A stretch of 64,000 nucleotides of DNA, from the NCBI GenBank assembly GCA_001029295.1, contig LDXJ01000064.1, positions 521,840 through 585,839 on the forward strand, written 5' to 3'. Source of the stretch: Peptococcaceae bacterium CEB3 (GTDB lineage Bacteria > Bacillota > Desulfitobacteriia > Desulfitobacteriales > Desulfitobacteriaceae). How positions within the stretch are numbered: the first letter of the stretch is position 1; each line of letters opens with the position of its first letter. The translations under genes were made by a program, and so were the position numbers. Of the stretch, positions 36,136 to 45,300 are shown one piece after another. Below the pieces are notes generated by a model that did no database searches, was not told the DNA's origin, and saw only the letters and a program-made list of their open reading frames with translations.

Positions 36136-36987
36136 ATGCCATTGGTATCGTTGGATCAAATTGTGAAAACGCCGGGCCAGGGTTGGGCGGTGGGCGCTTT
36201 CATAACCTTCAACATGGAAACTACGGAGGCCATATTTGAAGCAGCCGAAGAAGAACGTTCGCCGTTAGTCATTATGATGTATTTGCCCTTCTTCCTCCGT
36301 CACGGTAAAGGGCTGGTGCCAATGGTCAAGGCTCTGGCTCAGGACGTCACGGTGCCTGTTTGCCTTCACTTGGACCATGGACAGAGTTTGGAACACTTGG
36401 AGCAAGCAATTAAGATGGGCTTTTCATCAGTGATGATTGACGGTTCGGCCCTGCCGGTGGGAGAGAATATTACGCTAACAAAAAAGGCAGTTGAGCTTGC
36501 CCACAGTTTCGGAGTGTCCGTTGAAGCGGAGTTGGGTCATGTCCCAGGTGGTGAGCAGTATCTGGGTCAGGGGCAAATCGGCGAGCAGAAGTCTGATCCT
36601 GAGGTTGCAGGTCGTTTCTGCCAGGAAACGGGAGTTGATGCCTTGGCCGTAGCCGTGGGCAATTTGCAAGGAGGGAAAGCTGGTTCAGCCCGCCTGGATT
36701 TTAACACGCTAACCGCCATCCGTAAGAGTATACCAAGTTTACTCGTGTTGCACGGGGGCACCGCCCTTAATCCAGATGAAGTTCGCCAGGCTTTGGAAAT
36801 CGGGGTCGATAAAATCAACTATTTCACGGAACTGCGTCGCGCTTATTCTAGGGGCTTACTAGACGGTATTGCCGGAGATCCGGAAACCACGGAGCCGGAG
36901 GCCTTGATGGCAAAAGCCGAATTATATGTAAAAAACGTGGTTAGGGAAAGAATTAGAGTGTTTGGAAGTTCTGGGAAAGCGGGGTGA
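36136..36987 (+). CDS. Class II fructose/tagatose-bisphosphate aldolase
   Basis: Zinc aldolase that splits a ketose 1,6-bisphosphate or a related ketose phosphate into two three-carbon units. Seen: HLDHGQSLEHLEQAIKMGFSSVMIDGSALPVGENI near residue 77 (catalytic Asp and zinc His), SVEAELGHVPGGEQYLG near 127 (zinc ligand Glu/His region) and LLVLHGGTALNPDEVRQAL near 201 with the third zinc His. Length 283 is usual for the KbaY/GatY/FbaA group. ATG follows GAAGGGATGA. It is a central enzyme of the cluster; fructose versus tagatose is not resolved. Confidence 0.9.
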   Translation: MPLVSLDQIVKTPGQGWAVGAFITFNMETTEAIFEAAEEERSPLVIMMYLPFFLRHGKGLVPMVKALAQDVTVPVCLHLDHGQSLEHLEQAIKMGFSSVMIDGSALPVGENITLTKKAVELAHSFGVSVEAELGHVPGGEQYLGQGQIGEQKSDPEVAGRFCQETGVDALAVAVGNLQGGKAGSARLDFNTLTAIRKSIPSLLVLHGGTALNPDEVRQALEIGVDKINYFTELRRAYSRGLLDGIAGDPETTEPEALMAKAELYVKNVVRERIRVFGSSGKAG

Positions 36988-37037
36988 TATCGGATTAAGA
37001 AAGCCTATTGTACGCCGTTATCACAGGAGGTGGCTCG

Positions 37038-37061
37038 ATGAGTAATTTTATGTTTGTCTAG
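37038..37061 (+). CDS. Seven-codon mini-ORF before the binding-protein gene
   Basis: CAGGAGGTGGCTCG directly precedes an ATG, giving MSNFMFV and a stop. The ribosome site is better than that of many real genes here. It may be a leader peptide, or the start of a gene whose body has been lost and replaced by the ABC transporter block. About 40 bases separate it from the binding-protein gene. Confidence 0.35.
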   Translation: MSNFMFV

Positions 37062-37101
37062 TCGTATCGCGTATTTAATTTAAAAAGGGGGAGCACACAT
37101 A

Positions 37102-38406
37102 ATGAAATTAAAGTGGAAGAAGGTTTTGTCCGTCGCAATCCTTCCAGTGCTTATGCTTTCTCTTGCGGGTTGCGGGGGAGCAAATACCGATTCAAGTGCA
37201 TCTACTGCTAAACAGGTTACTATTCACGTGGCCTGTCAAGAACATCCCGATGTTGATGCCCTTAAAGAATTACTACCGTCGTTTGAAAAGCAATACGGTG
37301 TCAAGGTTGACCTTAATGTACTTCCTCAGCAACAATTAAACACCAAGGTTGAGATAGCTTTAGCATCGAACTCCAGCGACTATGATGTTATTATGATGGA
37401 TGACATGCAGACAGCTCAATACGCTAAAGCAGGTTGGATTGTACCTTTGGATACTTTCATCAACAATACAAGTCTTACAAATAAAAGCAAATTTAATGAA
37501 AGTGACTTTCTAAAGGGGTTCCTCAAGGTATTAGCCGTAAACGGAACGCAGTATGCGCTTCCATTCTATGGTGAAAGTACAATGCTGTTCTACAACAAGG
37601 AGATGTTCTCAAAGGCTGGCATTTCGGCACCTCCCCAGAATATGCAGGAACTTGAGGCCGATGCAGCCAAGCTCACGGGCAACGGGGTGTACGGAATTGC
37701 CCTGCGGGGTTCCAGGGACATCAACTGGTACCCATGGGCAGGCTTCTTGTTCGCCTTTGGTGGACACTGGCTTGATGCTAACGGAAAGCCGACATTGAAT
37801 TCACCTGCTGCCGTACAAGCCACGCAACTCTATGGCAAGCTGATTTCAAAATACGGTCCTCCCGGAGGAGCGAGCTTTGATTGGAATCAGGTTCAACTAT
37901 CTATGCAACAGGGTAAGGCGGCCATGATTATTGATGCAAGTAACTTTGGCCCTCGGCTCGAGGATCCGAAAGAATCTAAAATTGTTGGCAAGGTAGGGTT
38001 TGCTATGGTCCCGGCAGGTCCGGCAGGTCGTTTCCCCAGTGTTTATACAGCGGGCCTGGCAATACCAAAAGGATCTAAACATCAGGCTGATGCGTGGAAG
38101 TTTATCGAGTGGGCAACGAGCAAACAAACCCAGTTGGAATCGGCCATGAAGGTTTCCCGTGCGGACGTTACGCGGCAGTCCGTGTGGGAGGATCCAGCGT
38201 ATACTCAAAAGTACAATAACAAGGATATGATGCAGATAGCCGTTAAAAGTATGAACCTTGCTAATCCAGACTATTTGCCAAGAATACCGCAATTTAATAA
38301 ACTTAGTAGTATAGTCGGAATAGCGGTTAGTAAGGTTATCGCTGGAACAAATGCCCAGACCGCTATGAATCAAGCTCAAGACGCAGCAATTCAATTATTT
38401 AAATAG
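37102..38406 (+). CDS. Sugar ABC transporter binding lipoprotein
   Basis: Extracellular solute-binding protein, family 1 (MalE/UgpB type). Seen: signal peptide with lipobox LSLAGCGG (lipidated Cys near residue 24), then QVTIHVACQEHPDVDALKELLPSFEKQYG, the mid-protein YALPFYGESTMLFYNKEMF and C-terminal GLAIPKGSKHQADAWKFIEWATSK, all hallmarks of the family. ATG after GGGGGAG. Codons are more AT-rich than in genes at 10-30 kb. Two permease genes follow. Substrate unknown, probably a polyol or oligosaccharide. Confidence 0.93.
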   Translation: MKLKWKKVLSVAILPVLMLSLAGCGGANTDSSASTAKQVTIHVACQEHPDVDALKELLPSFEKQYGVKVDLNVLPQQQLNTKVEIALASNSSDYDVIMMDDMQTAQYAKAGWIVPLDTFINNTSLTNKSKFNESDFLKGFLKVLAVNGTQYALPFYGESTMLFYNKEMFSKAGISAPPQNMQELEADAAKLTGNGVYGIALRGSRDINWYPWAGFLFAFGGHWLDANGKPTLNSPAAVQATQLYGKLISKYGPPGGASFDWNQVQLSMQQGKAAMIIDASNFGPRLEDPKESKIVGKVGFAMVPAGPAGRFPSVYTAGLAIPKGSKHQADAWKFIEWATSKQTQLESAMKVSRADVTRQSVWEDPAYTQKYNNKDMMQIAVKSMNLANPDYLPRIPQFNKLSSIVGIAVSKVIAGTNAQTAMNQAQDAAIQLFK

Positions 38407-38423
38407 ACGCCAACATCGTTAAT

Positions 38424-38459
38424 GTCCACTGTGGCCTTTCATTTTGGGCCACAGTGGAC
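38424..38459 (+). terminator. 13-bp hairpin between binding-protein and permease genes
   Basis: GTCCACTGTGGCC (38424-38436) pairs perfectly with GGCCACAGTGGAC (38447-38459). There is no T-run. It likely protects the binding-protein mRNA or reduces read-through, giving more binding protein than permease. It rules out a permease start at GTG 38454. Confidence 0.65.
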
Positions 38460-38492
38460 CCCTCTGATGCGGGCACAAAGAAGGGGATGCAA

Positions 38493-39410
38493 ATGTATTC
38501 CAAACAATGCAAACAATGGTGGGCAACGATTCGGAGGGTACTAACGCTCGAAACGCGGTTAGCTCCATTTCAACTCTTGGGGCCCTTGATAATAGTTCTG
38601 TTTGCGATAACGATATTTCCGACGGTTTATGCCATCTGGGCGAGTACACTCTACTGGCATCTAGACGTAAGTGCCAAGCATTTTGTCGGTATTGCTAATT
38701 TTCAACATATGTTTTATGATCTACGTTTTTGGAATGCATTCAAAAACACGGCTATTTTTACAGTCGGCTCCTTAATATGTGAGCTAGTTCTCGGAATGGC
38801 AATAGCCTTGCTGATGGTAAACAGCCATTTTGGCTCAAGGTTGTCAAAATCCCTAATTCTGATTCCGATGTTGTCGACGCCCGTCGTTGTGGGTTTGATG
38901 TGGGTCTTACTCTATGACCCGCAGTTCGGGTTGCTCAACTATCTTTTTAATCTAGTGGGTTTACCTAGGCAAAGCTGGTTAGCTAGTGAACACTACGCCT
39001 TAGTTGCATTGATTGTGATAGATATTTGGGAATGGACTCCTTTTGTAGTATTAATTCTTATGGCTGGGCTCCAGTCTTTGCCAAGTGATATTTACGAAGC
39101 AGCAAGGTGCGATGGTGCGGGTGCGTGGCAGGCTTTCCGTAATGTAACGTTGCCTTTGATGAAGCCATTTATTTCAATTGCTCTGGTCTTCCGCTTTATG
39201 GATGCGTTTCGGTGGTTTGACACCATTTACGTTGTGACTAAAGGGGGACCAGGAATCGCAACTGAGAATTGGAGCATGTATGGTTATCTAACGGGCTTTA
39301 GCTATCTAAACATGGGATATTCGGCGGCCATGGGTGTCGTAATGTTGATAGTAATTATCGCAATATCGCAGTTAATTATCAAGAGACTTTTTACCGGTTA
39401 TAACAATTAG
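38493..39410 (+). CDS. Sugar ABC transporter permease 1 (MalF type)
   Basis: Inner-membrane permease with about six membrane helices. Seen: the coupling-helix EAA motif EAARCDGAGAWQAFRNVTLPLMKPF near residue 210, and the N-terminal QLLGPLIIVLFAITIFPTVYAIW. ATG 38493 lies 6 bases after AAGAAGGGG; an ATG at 38487 is adjacent to it. Length about 305. It works with the protein at 39526 and needs an ATPase that is not encoded in the window. Confidence 0.92.
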   Translation: MYSKQCKQWWATIRRVLTLETRLAPFQLLGPLIIVLFAITIFPTVYAIWASTLYWHLDVSAKHFVGIANFQHMFYDLRFWNAFKNTAIFTVGSLICELVLGMAIALLMVNSHFGSRLSKSLILIPMLSTPVVVGLMWVLLYDPQFGLLNYLFNLVGLPRQSWLASEHYALVALIVIDIWEWTPFVVLILMAGLQSLPSDIYEAARCDGAGAWQAFRNVTLPLMKPFISIALVFRFMDAFRWFDTIYVVTKGGPGIATENWSMYGYLTGFSYLNMGYSAAMGVVMLIVIIAISQLIIKRLFTGYNN

Positions 39411-39525
39411 ACCAATACAATAGCAGAAACAGCGTAGGGATTGAAACGGCTTAGTTTCCGAATGAGATGGGTTCTTCTCAATTCCCAACGATGTGGATAG
39501 CGATGTGGATGGAGGTGGAGGTTCG

Positions 39526-40347
39526 TTGAATTCGAAATCGAAAAACAACATTTTTTTACAGATTGTCTTATGGCTGATCATTTTGGCTTTTACAGTTCCG
39601 ACCTTGTGGCTCTTTTTAACCTCGATCAAGACCAGAGTGGATGCGTTTGCCATGCCACCAAAATGGATTTTCAAACCGGTAGTATCGAATTACCTTACAG
39701 TGTTGCACAACAAGTCCTTCATGCATTACTATCTTAACAGTGTCATGGTTGCCATTGCTACAACGGCTTTAGGGTTACTGTTGGGGGTACCAGCTGGTTA
39801 TGCATTAAGTAGGTATAATTTCAAAAAGAAGGATGATTTAGCTTTCTGGATACTCTCAACGCGCATGGCCCCACCGATTTTGGTCATAGTACCCTTCTAT
39901 CTGCTATTTAGGCGGATTCACCTGTTAGATACCCTTGCAGGCTTGGTACTTGTTTACGCCACTTTTAGCCTAGCTTTTGTAACCTGGATGATGAAAGGTT
40001 ACTTTGATGGGTTACCCAGAGATTTAGAGGAAGCGTCTAGGGTTGACGGGGCAACACGATTACGGTGTATAGTGAGCGTCATTCTGCCTTTGTCAGGGCC
40101 AGGCTTAATGGCTTCAGCAATTTTCACTTTCATCTCATCTTGGAATGAGTATTTCTATGCTCTAATCTTAACGGGCACCCGGTCTCAAACGGTACCGGTA
40201 GCTATAAATTCCTTTATTACATTTGAGGGAATACGCTGGGGAGAGATCTCAGCTGCAGGCATTCTTATTCTGGTACCGGTTGTGATTTTTGGACTTCTAG
40301 TACAGAAATATTTAGTCAGCGGTTTAACTATGGGAGCCGTAAAATAA
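39526..40347 (+). CDS. Sugar ABC transporter permease 2 (MalG type)
   Basis: Second permease of the importer, six predicted helices. Seen: TVPTLWLFLTSIKTRVDAFAMPPKW near residue 22 and the EAA motif EEASRVDGATRLRCIVSVILPLSGPG near 168, then SWNEYFYALILTG. The start is a TTG after a double GGAGGT; an in-frame GTG upstream (39493) lies inside the repeat-like GATGTGGAT stretch. Length about 273. It ends with GAVK, the usual end of this family. Confidence 0.92.
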   Translation: MNSKSKNNIFLQIVLWLIILAFTVPTLWLFLTSIKTRVDAFAMPPKWIFKPVVSNYLTVLHNKSFMHYYLNSVMVAIATTALGLLLGVPAGYALSRYNFKKKDDLAFWILSTRMAPPILVIVPFYLLFRRIHLLDTLAGLVLVYATFSLAFVTWMMKGYFDGLPRDLEEASRVDGATRLRCIVSVILPLSGPGLMASAIFTFISSWNEYFYALILTGTRSQTVPVAINSFITFEGIRWGEISAAGILILVPVVIFGLLVQKYLVSGLTMGAVK

Positions 40348-40536
40348 CACGTGATTGGGGGTGACAAGGAGTGGAGTGACGACGCAGGGTGGCCACGTCG
40401 TCCTGGGATATTGAGGTGTTATCGTCACATTAAGGAAAATCCCATGACGCTTGGCGGCAAACGGTCCAGTTGGAAACAAGGATCAAAGATGTAAATTGGT
40501 CGAGCACTTTTGCCAGAAAACAAAGGGGGTAATTTC

Positions 40537-41577
40537 GTGGGCCAACAAATGATGGTTGCAGACCTCGTTTCGGATGCAAAGATCGAGTTAGAGACTATAC
40601 CGGTACCCGAGCTAAATGATGATGAAGTCTTAGTCTCGGTGCACACATGTGGCATTTGCGGTTCAGATATGCATGCCTACCACGGTAAACATCCTTATGT
40701 CGCATTTCCCATCATTATGGGACATGAGTTTTCAGGTATAGTTGTGGCTACCGGGTCACAGAAATATGACAATTTGAAGGAGCAAAGGATTGTAGTCGAA
40801 CCTTCAATCGTGTGTGGTGATTGTTATAATTGCAGGCACGGGCGTTACAATATATGTCAACGTTTAGCAGTGCTTGGCTGTCAGACTTCAGGGGCTTTTG
40901 CCGAATATATAAAAGTTCCCGGCACACAAGTCATCGTTTTGCCTGATTCGGTATCCTTTGCAGAAGCTGCTATGGTTGAACCACTGGCTGTGGGTGTGCA
41001 TGCAGCTAGACGGGCTAGGCTACAGAGTGGAGATCGTGTTGTGGTACTCGGGGCGGGGACGATAGGTTTGTTGACCGCTGCCTCGGCGGCGCAGCTAGGT
41101 GCCGAAGTATTGATCGTGGACATGTTTCCGGCAAAGCTTGAAGTAGCCAAGAAACTTAAGATTCAGCATACCATTAACCTTGCGGAACAGGATTTGGCCG
41201 CTACTGTTACCGAGGTTTTTGGAGATGAAGGTCCAGATGTTTGGTTCGAATGTGTAGGAATCGAGAAGACAATTCACGGTGCTATAACGTTGGCGCGGAA
41301 TGGTACAAAGATCATTGTAGTAGGCGTTTTCGGTCAGACGATCCAAGTGGACATGGGACTGGTCCAAACAAAGGAGCTCGAATTACTTGGTAGTCTAATG
41401 TACACACGAGGGGATTTTGACACTGCATTAGATTTTATCCGAACAAAAAACATTGATGTAAGCAAACTGATCTCTGCCGTATATCCCGTAAGTAAGCTCT
41501 CGGAAGCTTTCAAAGCAATAGAGGCGAATCGGGGAACATCGTTAAAGACGCTAATCACCGTGAAGGGAGGCTTTTAA
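40537..41577 (+). CDS. Zinc-dependent polyol/alcohol dehydrogenase
   Basis: Medium-chain dehydrogenase like sorbitol or threonine dehydrogenase, oxidising a polyol OH with NAD. Seen: catalytic zinc ligands Cys in HTCGICGSDMHAYHG and GHE in IMGHEFSGIV; structural zinc with CGDCYNCRHGRYNIC near 90; the Rossmann loop VVLGAGTIGLLTAASAAQLG near 170. GTG 40537 is preferred, 6 bases after AAAGGGGGT. Length 346. With a second dehydrogenase next to it, it may turn an imported polyol into a ketose. Confidence 0.9.
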   Translation: MGQQMMVADLVSDAKIELETIPVPELNDDEVLVSVHTCGICGSDMHAYHGKHPYVAFPIIMGHEFSGIVVATGSQKYDNLKEQRIVVEPSIVCGDCYNCRHGRYNICQRLAVLGCQTSGAFAEYIKVPGTQVIVLPDSVSFAEAAMVEPLAVGVHAARRARLQSGDRVVVLGAGTIGLLTAASAAQLGAEVLIVDMFPAKLEVAKKLKIQHTINLAEQDLAATVTEVFGDEGPDVWFECVGIEKTIHGAITLARNGTKIIVVGVFGQTIQVDMGLVQTKELELLGSLMYTRGDFDTALDFIRTKNIDVSKLISAVYPVSKLSEAFKAIEANRGTSLKTLITVKGGF

Positions 41578-41731
41578 AGGTCAGGCATGCATCTAGCGAT
41601 TGTCCAGAAATCAAAGTGGCTCTGAAGATTATCATCATCTTCAGTGTACCCTAAGGGGTTATGGCTCAAGTTCGGTTAGGGGGCTTTATGGATACACCAT
41701 TTGAGTTCCAATTATGAGAGGGGGGCTCTCA

Positions 41732-42763
41732 GTGAAAACGCTCGTCGTGACAAGGCCTGGGGTAGTCGAGGTAAGGAACGTTCCTATGCCAGAAATTAGT
41801 GATTATCAGGCGCTAGTCGAAACCCTGGCTTGTGGTATTTGTGGTACCGATAGAAAGATTATTGATGGACATCTTAAAGGCTTTTCCTCTTATCCGGCTG
41901 CTTTGGGACATGAAGCGGTGGGTAGGGTTGTTAAAGTCGGGAAGAAAGTTAGAGCGTTTCGTGTTGGAGACTTGCTGTTAAAGACCATCATTCCCGACAA
42001 GATCGGTGGTTACGCTTCGATGTGGGGTTCCTTTTCCGAATACAGTGTTGCGGGCGATTACCTAGCGTTGCAGCGGGATGGGATAATGCAATTTCCCGAT
42101 ACCTTTTTTGTGCAGCAACATCTGCCGAAAGAGATTGATCCAGCATACGGTACGATGATTATTACTCTTAAGGAGGTTCTAAGTGCGCTGAGAAGGTTCG
42201 GGATTAAGCACGACCAGACGGTCCTAATCCACGGGGCGGGTCCTGTGGGTCTATCCATGTTGAGGTTGCTTAAGCTATCCGGCGTTGATCAAATTGCCGT
42301 GTCTGAGGTCAACGAAGAGAGGGCGGTAGCCGCAAAAAAAATGGGGGCACAGTATGTAATTAATCCGAGACAAACCGAGCTAAAAGGGTTTCTTAAAGAC
42401 AACTTCCCACAAGGGTTCGATTTCGTTTTTGACGCAGTAGGTAACAGTGATTTGATTAATTCGTCCTTAGAACTAGTTGCGTTTGACGGAACCATCTGTG
42501 TTTACGGGATCCCGCCAACTTCACGCATGGACCTCAATTGGGATAGCTCGCCGTGGAATTGGAAAATGCATTTTGTCCAAGTCCCGATTGCGGTTGAAGA
42601 GGCACAAGTTCATGACGACGTTGTCAAACTGCTAAGAGACGGAAGCATTAAGTTAGCTGATTTTGTAACGGATGTAATTTGGGGTCTGGATAACTTTATG
42701 GATGGGTTGGACCTAGTCATGAAGGGCAAGGGAATAAAGGTCGTTGTCAATATTAACGGTTAA
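41732..42763 (+). CDS. Zinc-type dehydrogenase without the structural zinc lobe
   Basis: Medium-chain dehydrogenase. Seen: CGICGTDRKIIDGHL and ALGHEAVG (catalytic zinc) and a Rossmann fold with LIHGAGPVGLSMLRLLKLSG near 165. The four-cysteine structural zinc lobe is missing: residues 85-115 carry none of the cysteines present in the neighbour at 40537. GTG 41732 follows GAGAGGGGGG; ATG 41714 is also in frame. Length 343. Substrate unknown; it may act on a second position of the same carbon skeleton. Confidence 0.86.
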   Translation: MKTLVVTRPGVVEVRNVPMPEISDYQALVETLACGICGTDRKIIDGHLKGFSSYPAALGHEAVGRVVKVGKKVRAFRVGDLLLKTIIPDKIGGYASMWGSFSEYSVAGDYLALQRDGIMQFPDTFFVQQHLPKEIDPAYGTMIITLKEVLSALRRFGIKHDQTVLIHGAGPVGLSMLRLLKLSGVDQIAVSEVNEERAVAAKKMGAQYVINPRQTELKGFLKDNFPQGFDFVFDAVGNSDLINSSLELVAFDGTICVYGIPPTSRMDLNWDSSPWNWKMHFVQVPIAVEEAQVHDDVVKLLRDGSIKLADFVTDVIWGLDNFMDGLDLVMKGKGIKVVVNING

Positions 42764-42945
42764 GAAAACGGTTCATGACAAGCTGGCTACCTAGCAGTTC
42801 AGGACAAGTGTCGAACGGTTACGCAGTAGCAGTCATGTCAAGAGGGGGCGGAGCTTGCACGACTCGGCAGTGGTCGTTGACTGGAAATGTTGTCGTCTTG
42901 GAGGTTGCCGATACCCTAGAGCCAATGGGAAGGAATGGTTTTAAG

Positions 42946-43574
42946 ATGCCTGACATGCAAGTGATTAAAGAAGCGGTGATCGGCGGCAATGCCGCAAAAG
43001 TGAAAGAGAATACAGAAAAGGCCGTGGCCGAAGGGTAGATGTGGGAATTATCCTCAATGACGGCCTCATTGCCGGTATGAATGTGATTGGCGTCCGCTTT
43101 AAAAATAACGAAGTTTACGTTCCGGAGGTCCTTATCGCCGCCAGGGCTATGCACGCTGGGATGGCTGTGATCAAACCCCTGATTGCCAATTCCGGGGTGC
43201 GGGAAAAAGGCGTTGTCGTTGTGGGTACGGTCAAAGGGGATCTTCATGACATCGGCAAAAATCTGCTGGGGATGATGCTGGAGGGGGCCGGATATCGGGT
43301 TATCGACATCGGAGTAGATAATGCGCCAGAGAAGTTCCTGAAGGCGGTGCAGGAGCACAACCCTCAAATTGTCGGCATGTCCGCACTCCTAACGACGACC
43401 ATGGGACAGATGAAAGCCACGATCGAGCAACTCGGACCCCACAAAGATAATGTGAAGGTCATGGTGGGTGGGGCACCGGTCACGCAAAAGTTCGCCGATG
43501 AGATCGGAGCAGACGCCTACGCCCCCGACGCAGCCACGGCGGTGGAATTGGCCAATCAGCTCTTAGTCTCTTAG
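42946..43574 (+). pseudogene. Corrinoid (B12-binding) methyltransferase protein, split by a frameshift
   Basis: Corrinoid carrier protein of the MtaC/MtbC/MttC type. The first part (MQVIKEAVIGGNAAKVKENTEKAVAEG) ends at a TAG at 43036-43038; the second part resumes one frame over with ILNDGLIAGMNVIGVRFKNNEVYVPEVLIAARAMHAG, then the cobalamin motif GDLHDIGKNLLG (Asp, His, Gly), GMSALLTT and MVGGAPV. Restoring one G in the GGG run before the TAG gives a continuous protein of about 209 aa, the family's length. Whether this is real, a read error or programmed cannot be told. It converges on citF with overlapping stops. Confidence 0.85.
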
Positions 43575-45139
43575 TTGCGGGGTTTGCAGCCGCCGGTATC
43601 CAAAGGTTTTTTGACGACATCAATGATGCTGCCGTCGCGATATTCAACAACTGCAACGATTTCATCGCTGAAAGGGATGGGTTCGGGAATCCCCGTCAGC
43701 CGTTCAGCCATTTCTTTCAATTTCTCGATGGGCACGAGCGGAAGAGATGAATCTTTCAGCTTTACTATCAGGTCGCTCCGCCGGGGATTAATCGCAATGC
43801 CGTGCTCCGTCACCAGAACATCGACCGTTTCTCCCGGCGTGGCGACGGTCGTGACCTTGCTCTTGACAATGGGCAGACGTCCTTTTATCAGGTTTGTCAC
43901 GATAACGGAGAGCTTGGAGCCTGCGGCAGTGTCGTTATGTCCGCCGGAACCTCCCATAATGACCCCGTCCGAGCCCGTAATGACGTTCACGTTAAACTCG
44001 GTATCAATTTCCGTTGCTCCCAAGATCATAATATCCAGATTATTAACCAAAGCGCCTTTTGTATTGGGGTTTCCATAAAGTGATCCGCTCATGCCCTGAT
44101 GTCTGGGATTGTCCCGGTAGGATGCGATCGCTTTCAAATCAAAGCACTGCACGTCAAAAACAGAACGAAAGAGACCCTCATTCATCATGTCGACGATGAA
44201 GCCGGTTACTCCGCCCGCAGCGAAACTGCCAATGACATTCTTTTCTTTCATGCGTTTTCTCACTTCGGCTGTCACTGCCAAAGAGGTCCCGCCGGCGCCG
44301 GACTGAAACGACATCCCGTCTTTGATGTAGCCCGCTTCGTCGATGAACTGGGCAGCCAGGCTGGCAATCCGCAGGCCCACCGGATCCTTGGTGACACTGA
44401 GGGTGCCGGAGACAATCCCATGAGGATCGCCGATGGAGTCTACGGTGACCACATAATCGACATATTCTTGACTGATCTCTATAGGGCAAGCGGGATAAGG
44501 AACAAGATTATCGGTAATTGCCACGACTTTGTCGGCGTACTGTGCATCGGCAATTCCGTAGGACAAGGTCCCGCAGGCGGCCTTTCCTTGCACGCCGTTG
44601 ATATTTCCGTAAGCGTCCGCGGTCGGCGCTCCGATAAAGGCTACATCGATATGCAATTCTCCGCTCTCGATCGCTCTCGGCCTGCCCCCGTGGCTTCTGA
44701 GTACAGCCGGGTTTTTCAGGTATCCCTTCGTTATAGCCTTAGCGACGGCCCCGGGGGAGATGTAACTTGCGGATAGGCCTGTTACGATCCCTCGCTTAAT
44801 GTAGTCAACCAAAAGTTCATGGATCGGAAAGATGTGCGTTGCCGCAATGTGCAGATCTTTAATTCCCTTCGCGGCAATCACTGCCATGACCTGGTTGATC
44901 ACATGGTCTCCGTTTCTCAGATGGGAGGGAAAGGAGATTGTCATGCCGTCTCTAAGGTTGACCTTTTCAATGGCTTCATCAATACTCCTTAAGAGTTTAG
45001 TCTTGCCGGGTTGTACCGATTCCAGCCGGACGGCGGCTTTTTGTACTTGTCCATAGCCGGCGAAAGCCCCAGCAAACGGCTTTACCACCCCATATCCTTC
45101 AATAAACTCCGGCAGTTCAACACCCACAGCGTTTTTCAT
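43571..45139 (-). CDS. citF: Citrate lyase alpha subunit (citrate:acetyl-ACP transferase)
   Basis: Transfers CoA-like ACP between acetate and citrate in the citrate lyase complex. Seen: GMTISFPSHLRNGDHVINQVM, AFIGAPTADAYGNINGVQGKAACGTLSYGIADAQYADKVVAITDNLVPYP and the C-terminal VTEHGIAINPRRSDL typical of CitF. ATG 45139 follows GGGTGGAT; an ATG 5 codons upstream is less likely. Length 522 is usual. Its stop overlaps the stop of the corrinoid gene on the other strand by 4 bases. It follows citD and citE in one direction. Confidence 0.95.
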   Translation of the reverse strand: MKNAVGVELPEFIEGYGVVKPFAGAFAGYGQVQKAAVRLESVQPGKTKLLRSIDEAIEKVNLRDGMTISFPSHLRNGDHVINQVMAVIAAKGIKDLHIAATHIFPIHELLVDYIKRGIVTGLSASYISPGAVAKAITKGYLKNPAVLRSHGGRPRAIESGELHIDVAFIGAPTADAYGNINGVQGKAACGTLSYGIADAQYADKVVAITDNLVPYPACPIEISQEYVDYVVTVDSIGDPHGIVSGTLSVTKDPVGLRIASLAAQFIDEAGYIKDGMSFQSGAGGTSLAVTAEVRKRMKEKNVIGSFAAGGVTGFIVDMMNEGLFRSVFDVQCFDLKAIASYRDNPRHQGMSGSLYGNPNTKGALVNNLDIMILGATEIDTEFNVNVITGSDGVIMGGSGGHNDTAAGSKLSVIVTNLIKGRLPIVKSKVTTVATPGETVDVLVTEHGIAINPRRSDLIVKLKDSSLPLVPIEKLKEMAERLTGIPEPIPFSDEIVAVVEYRDGSIIDVVKKPLDTGGCKPRN

Positions 45140-45234
45140 TCTATATCCACCCATTCACAAATAATATCGTGGTAATATCGCGGCCCAGCTGCAAATTTAG
45201 TTGTTTAGATTAGATTTAGATATTGTGAGATGTA

Positions 45235-45300
45235 GATATGTGAGATATGTGCTTCCAGGGATATGTGCTTCAAATATGCGTATGTGCTTGCGGAAATGCG
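45235..45300. repeat. Degenerate repeat at the 3' end of citE
   Basis: GATATGTG/TATGTGCTT-type units recur six or so times between 45232 and 45293, in the citE-citF gap and reaching into the last codons and stop of citE. Confidence 0.6.

Noticed and set aside
42775..42945. 57-codon N-terminal extension of the corrinoid protein
   Set aside because: Composition is unlike the family; homologous sequence begins near the ATG at 42946, which has GGGAAGGA upstream.
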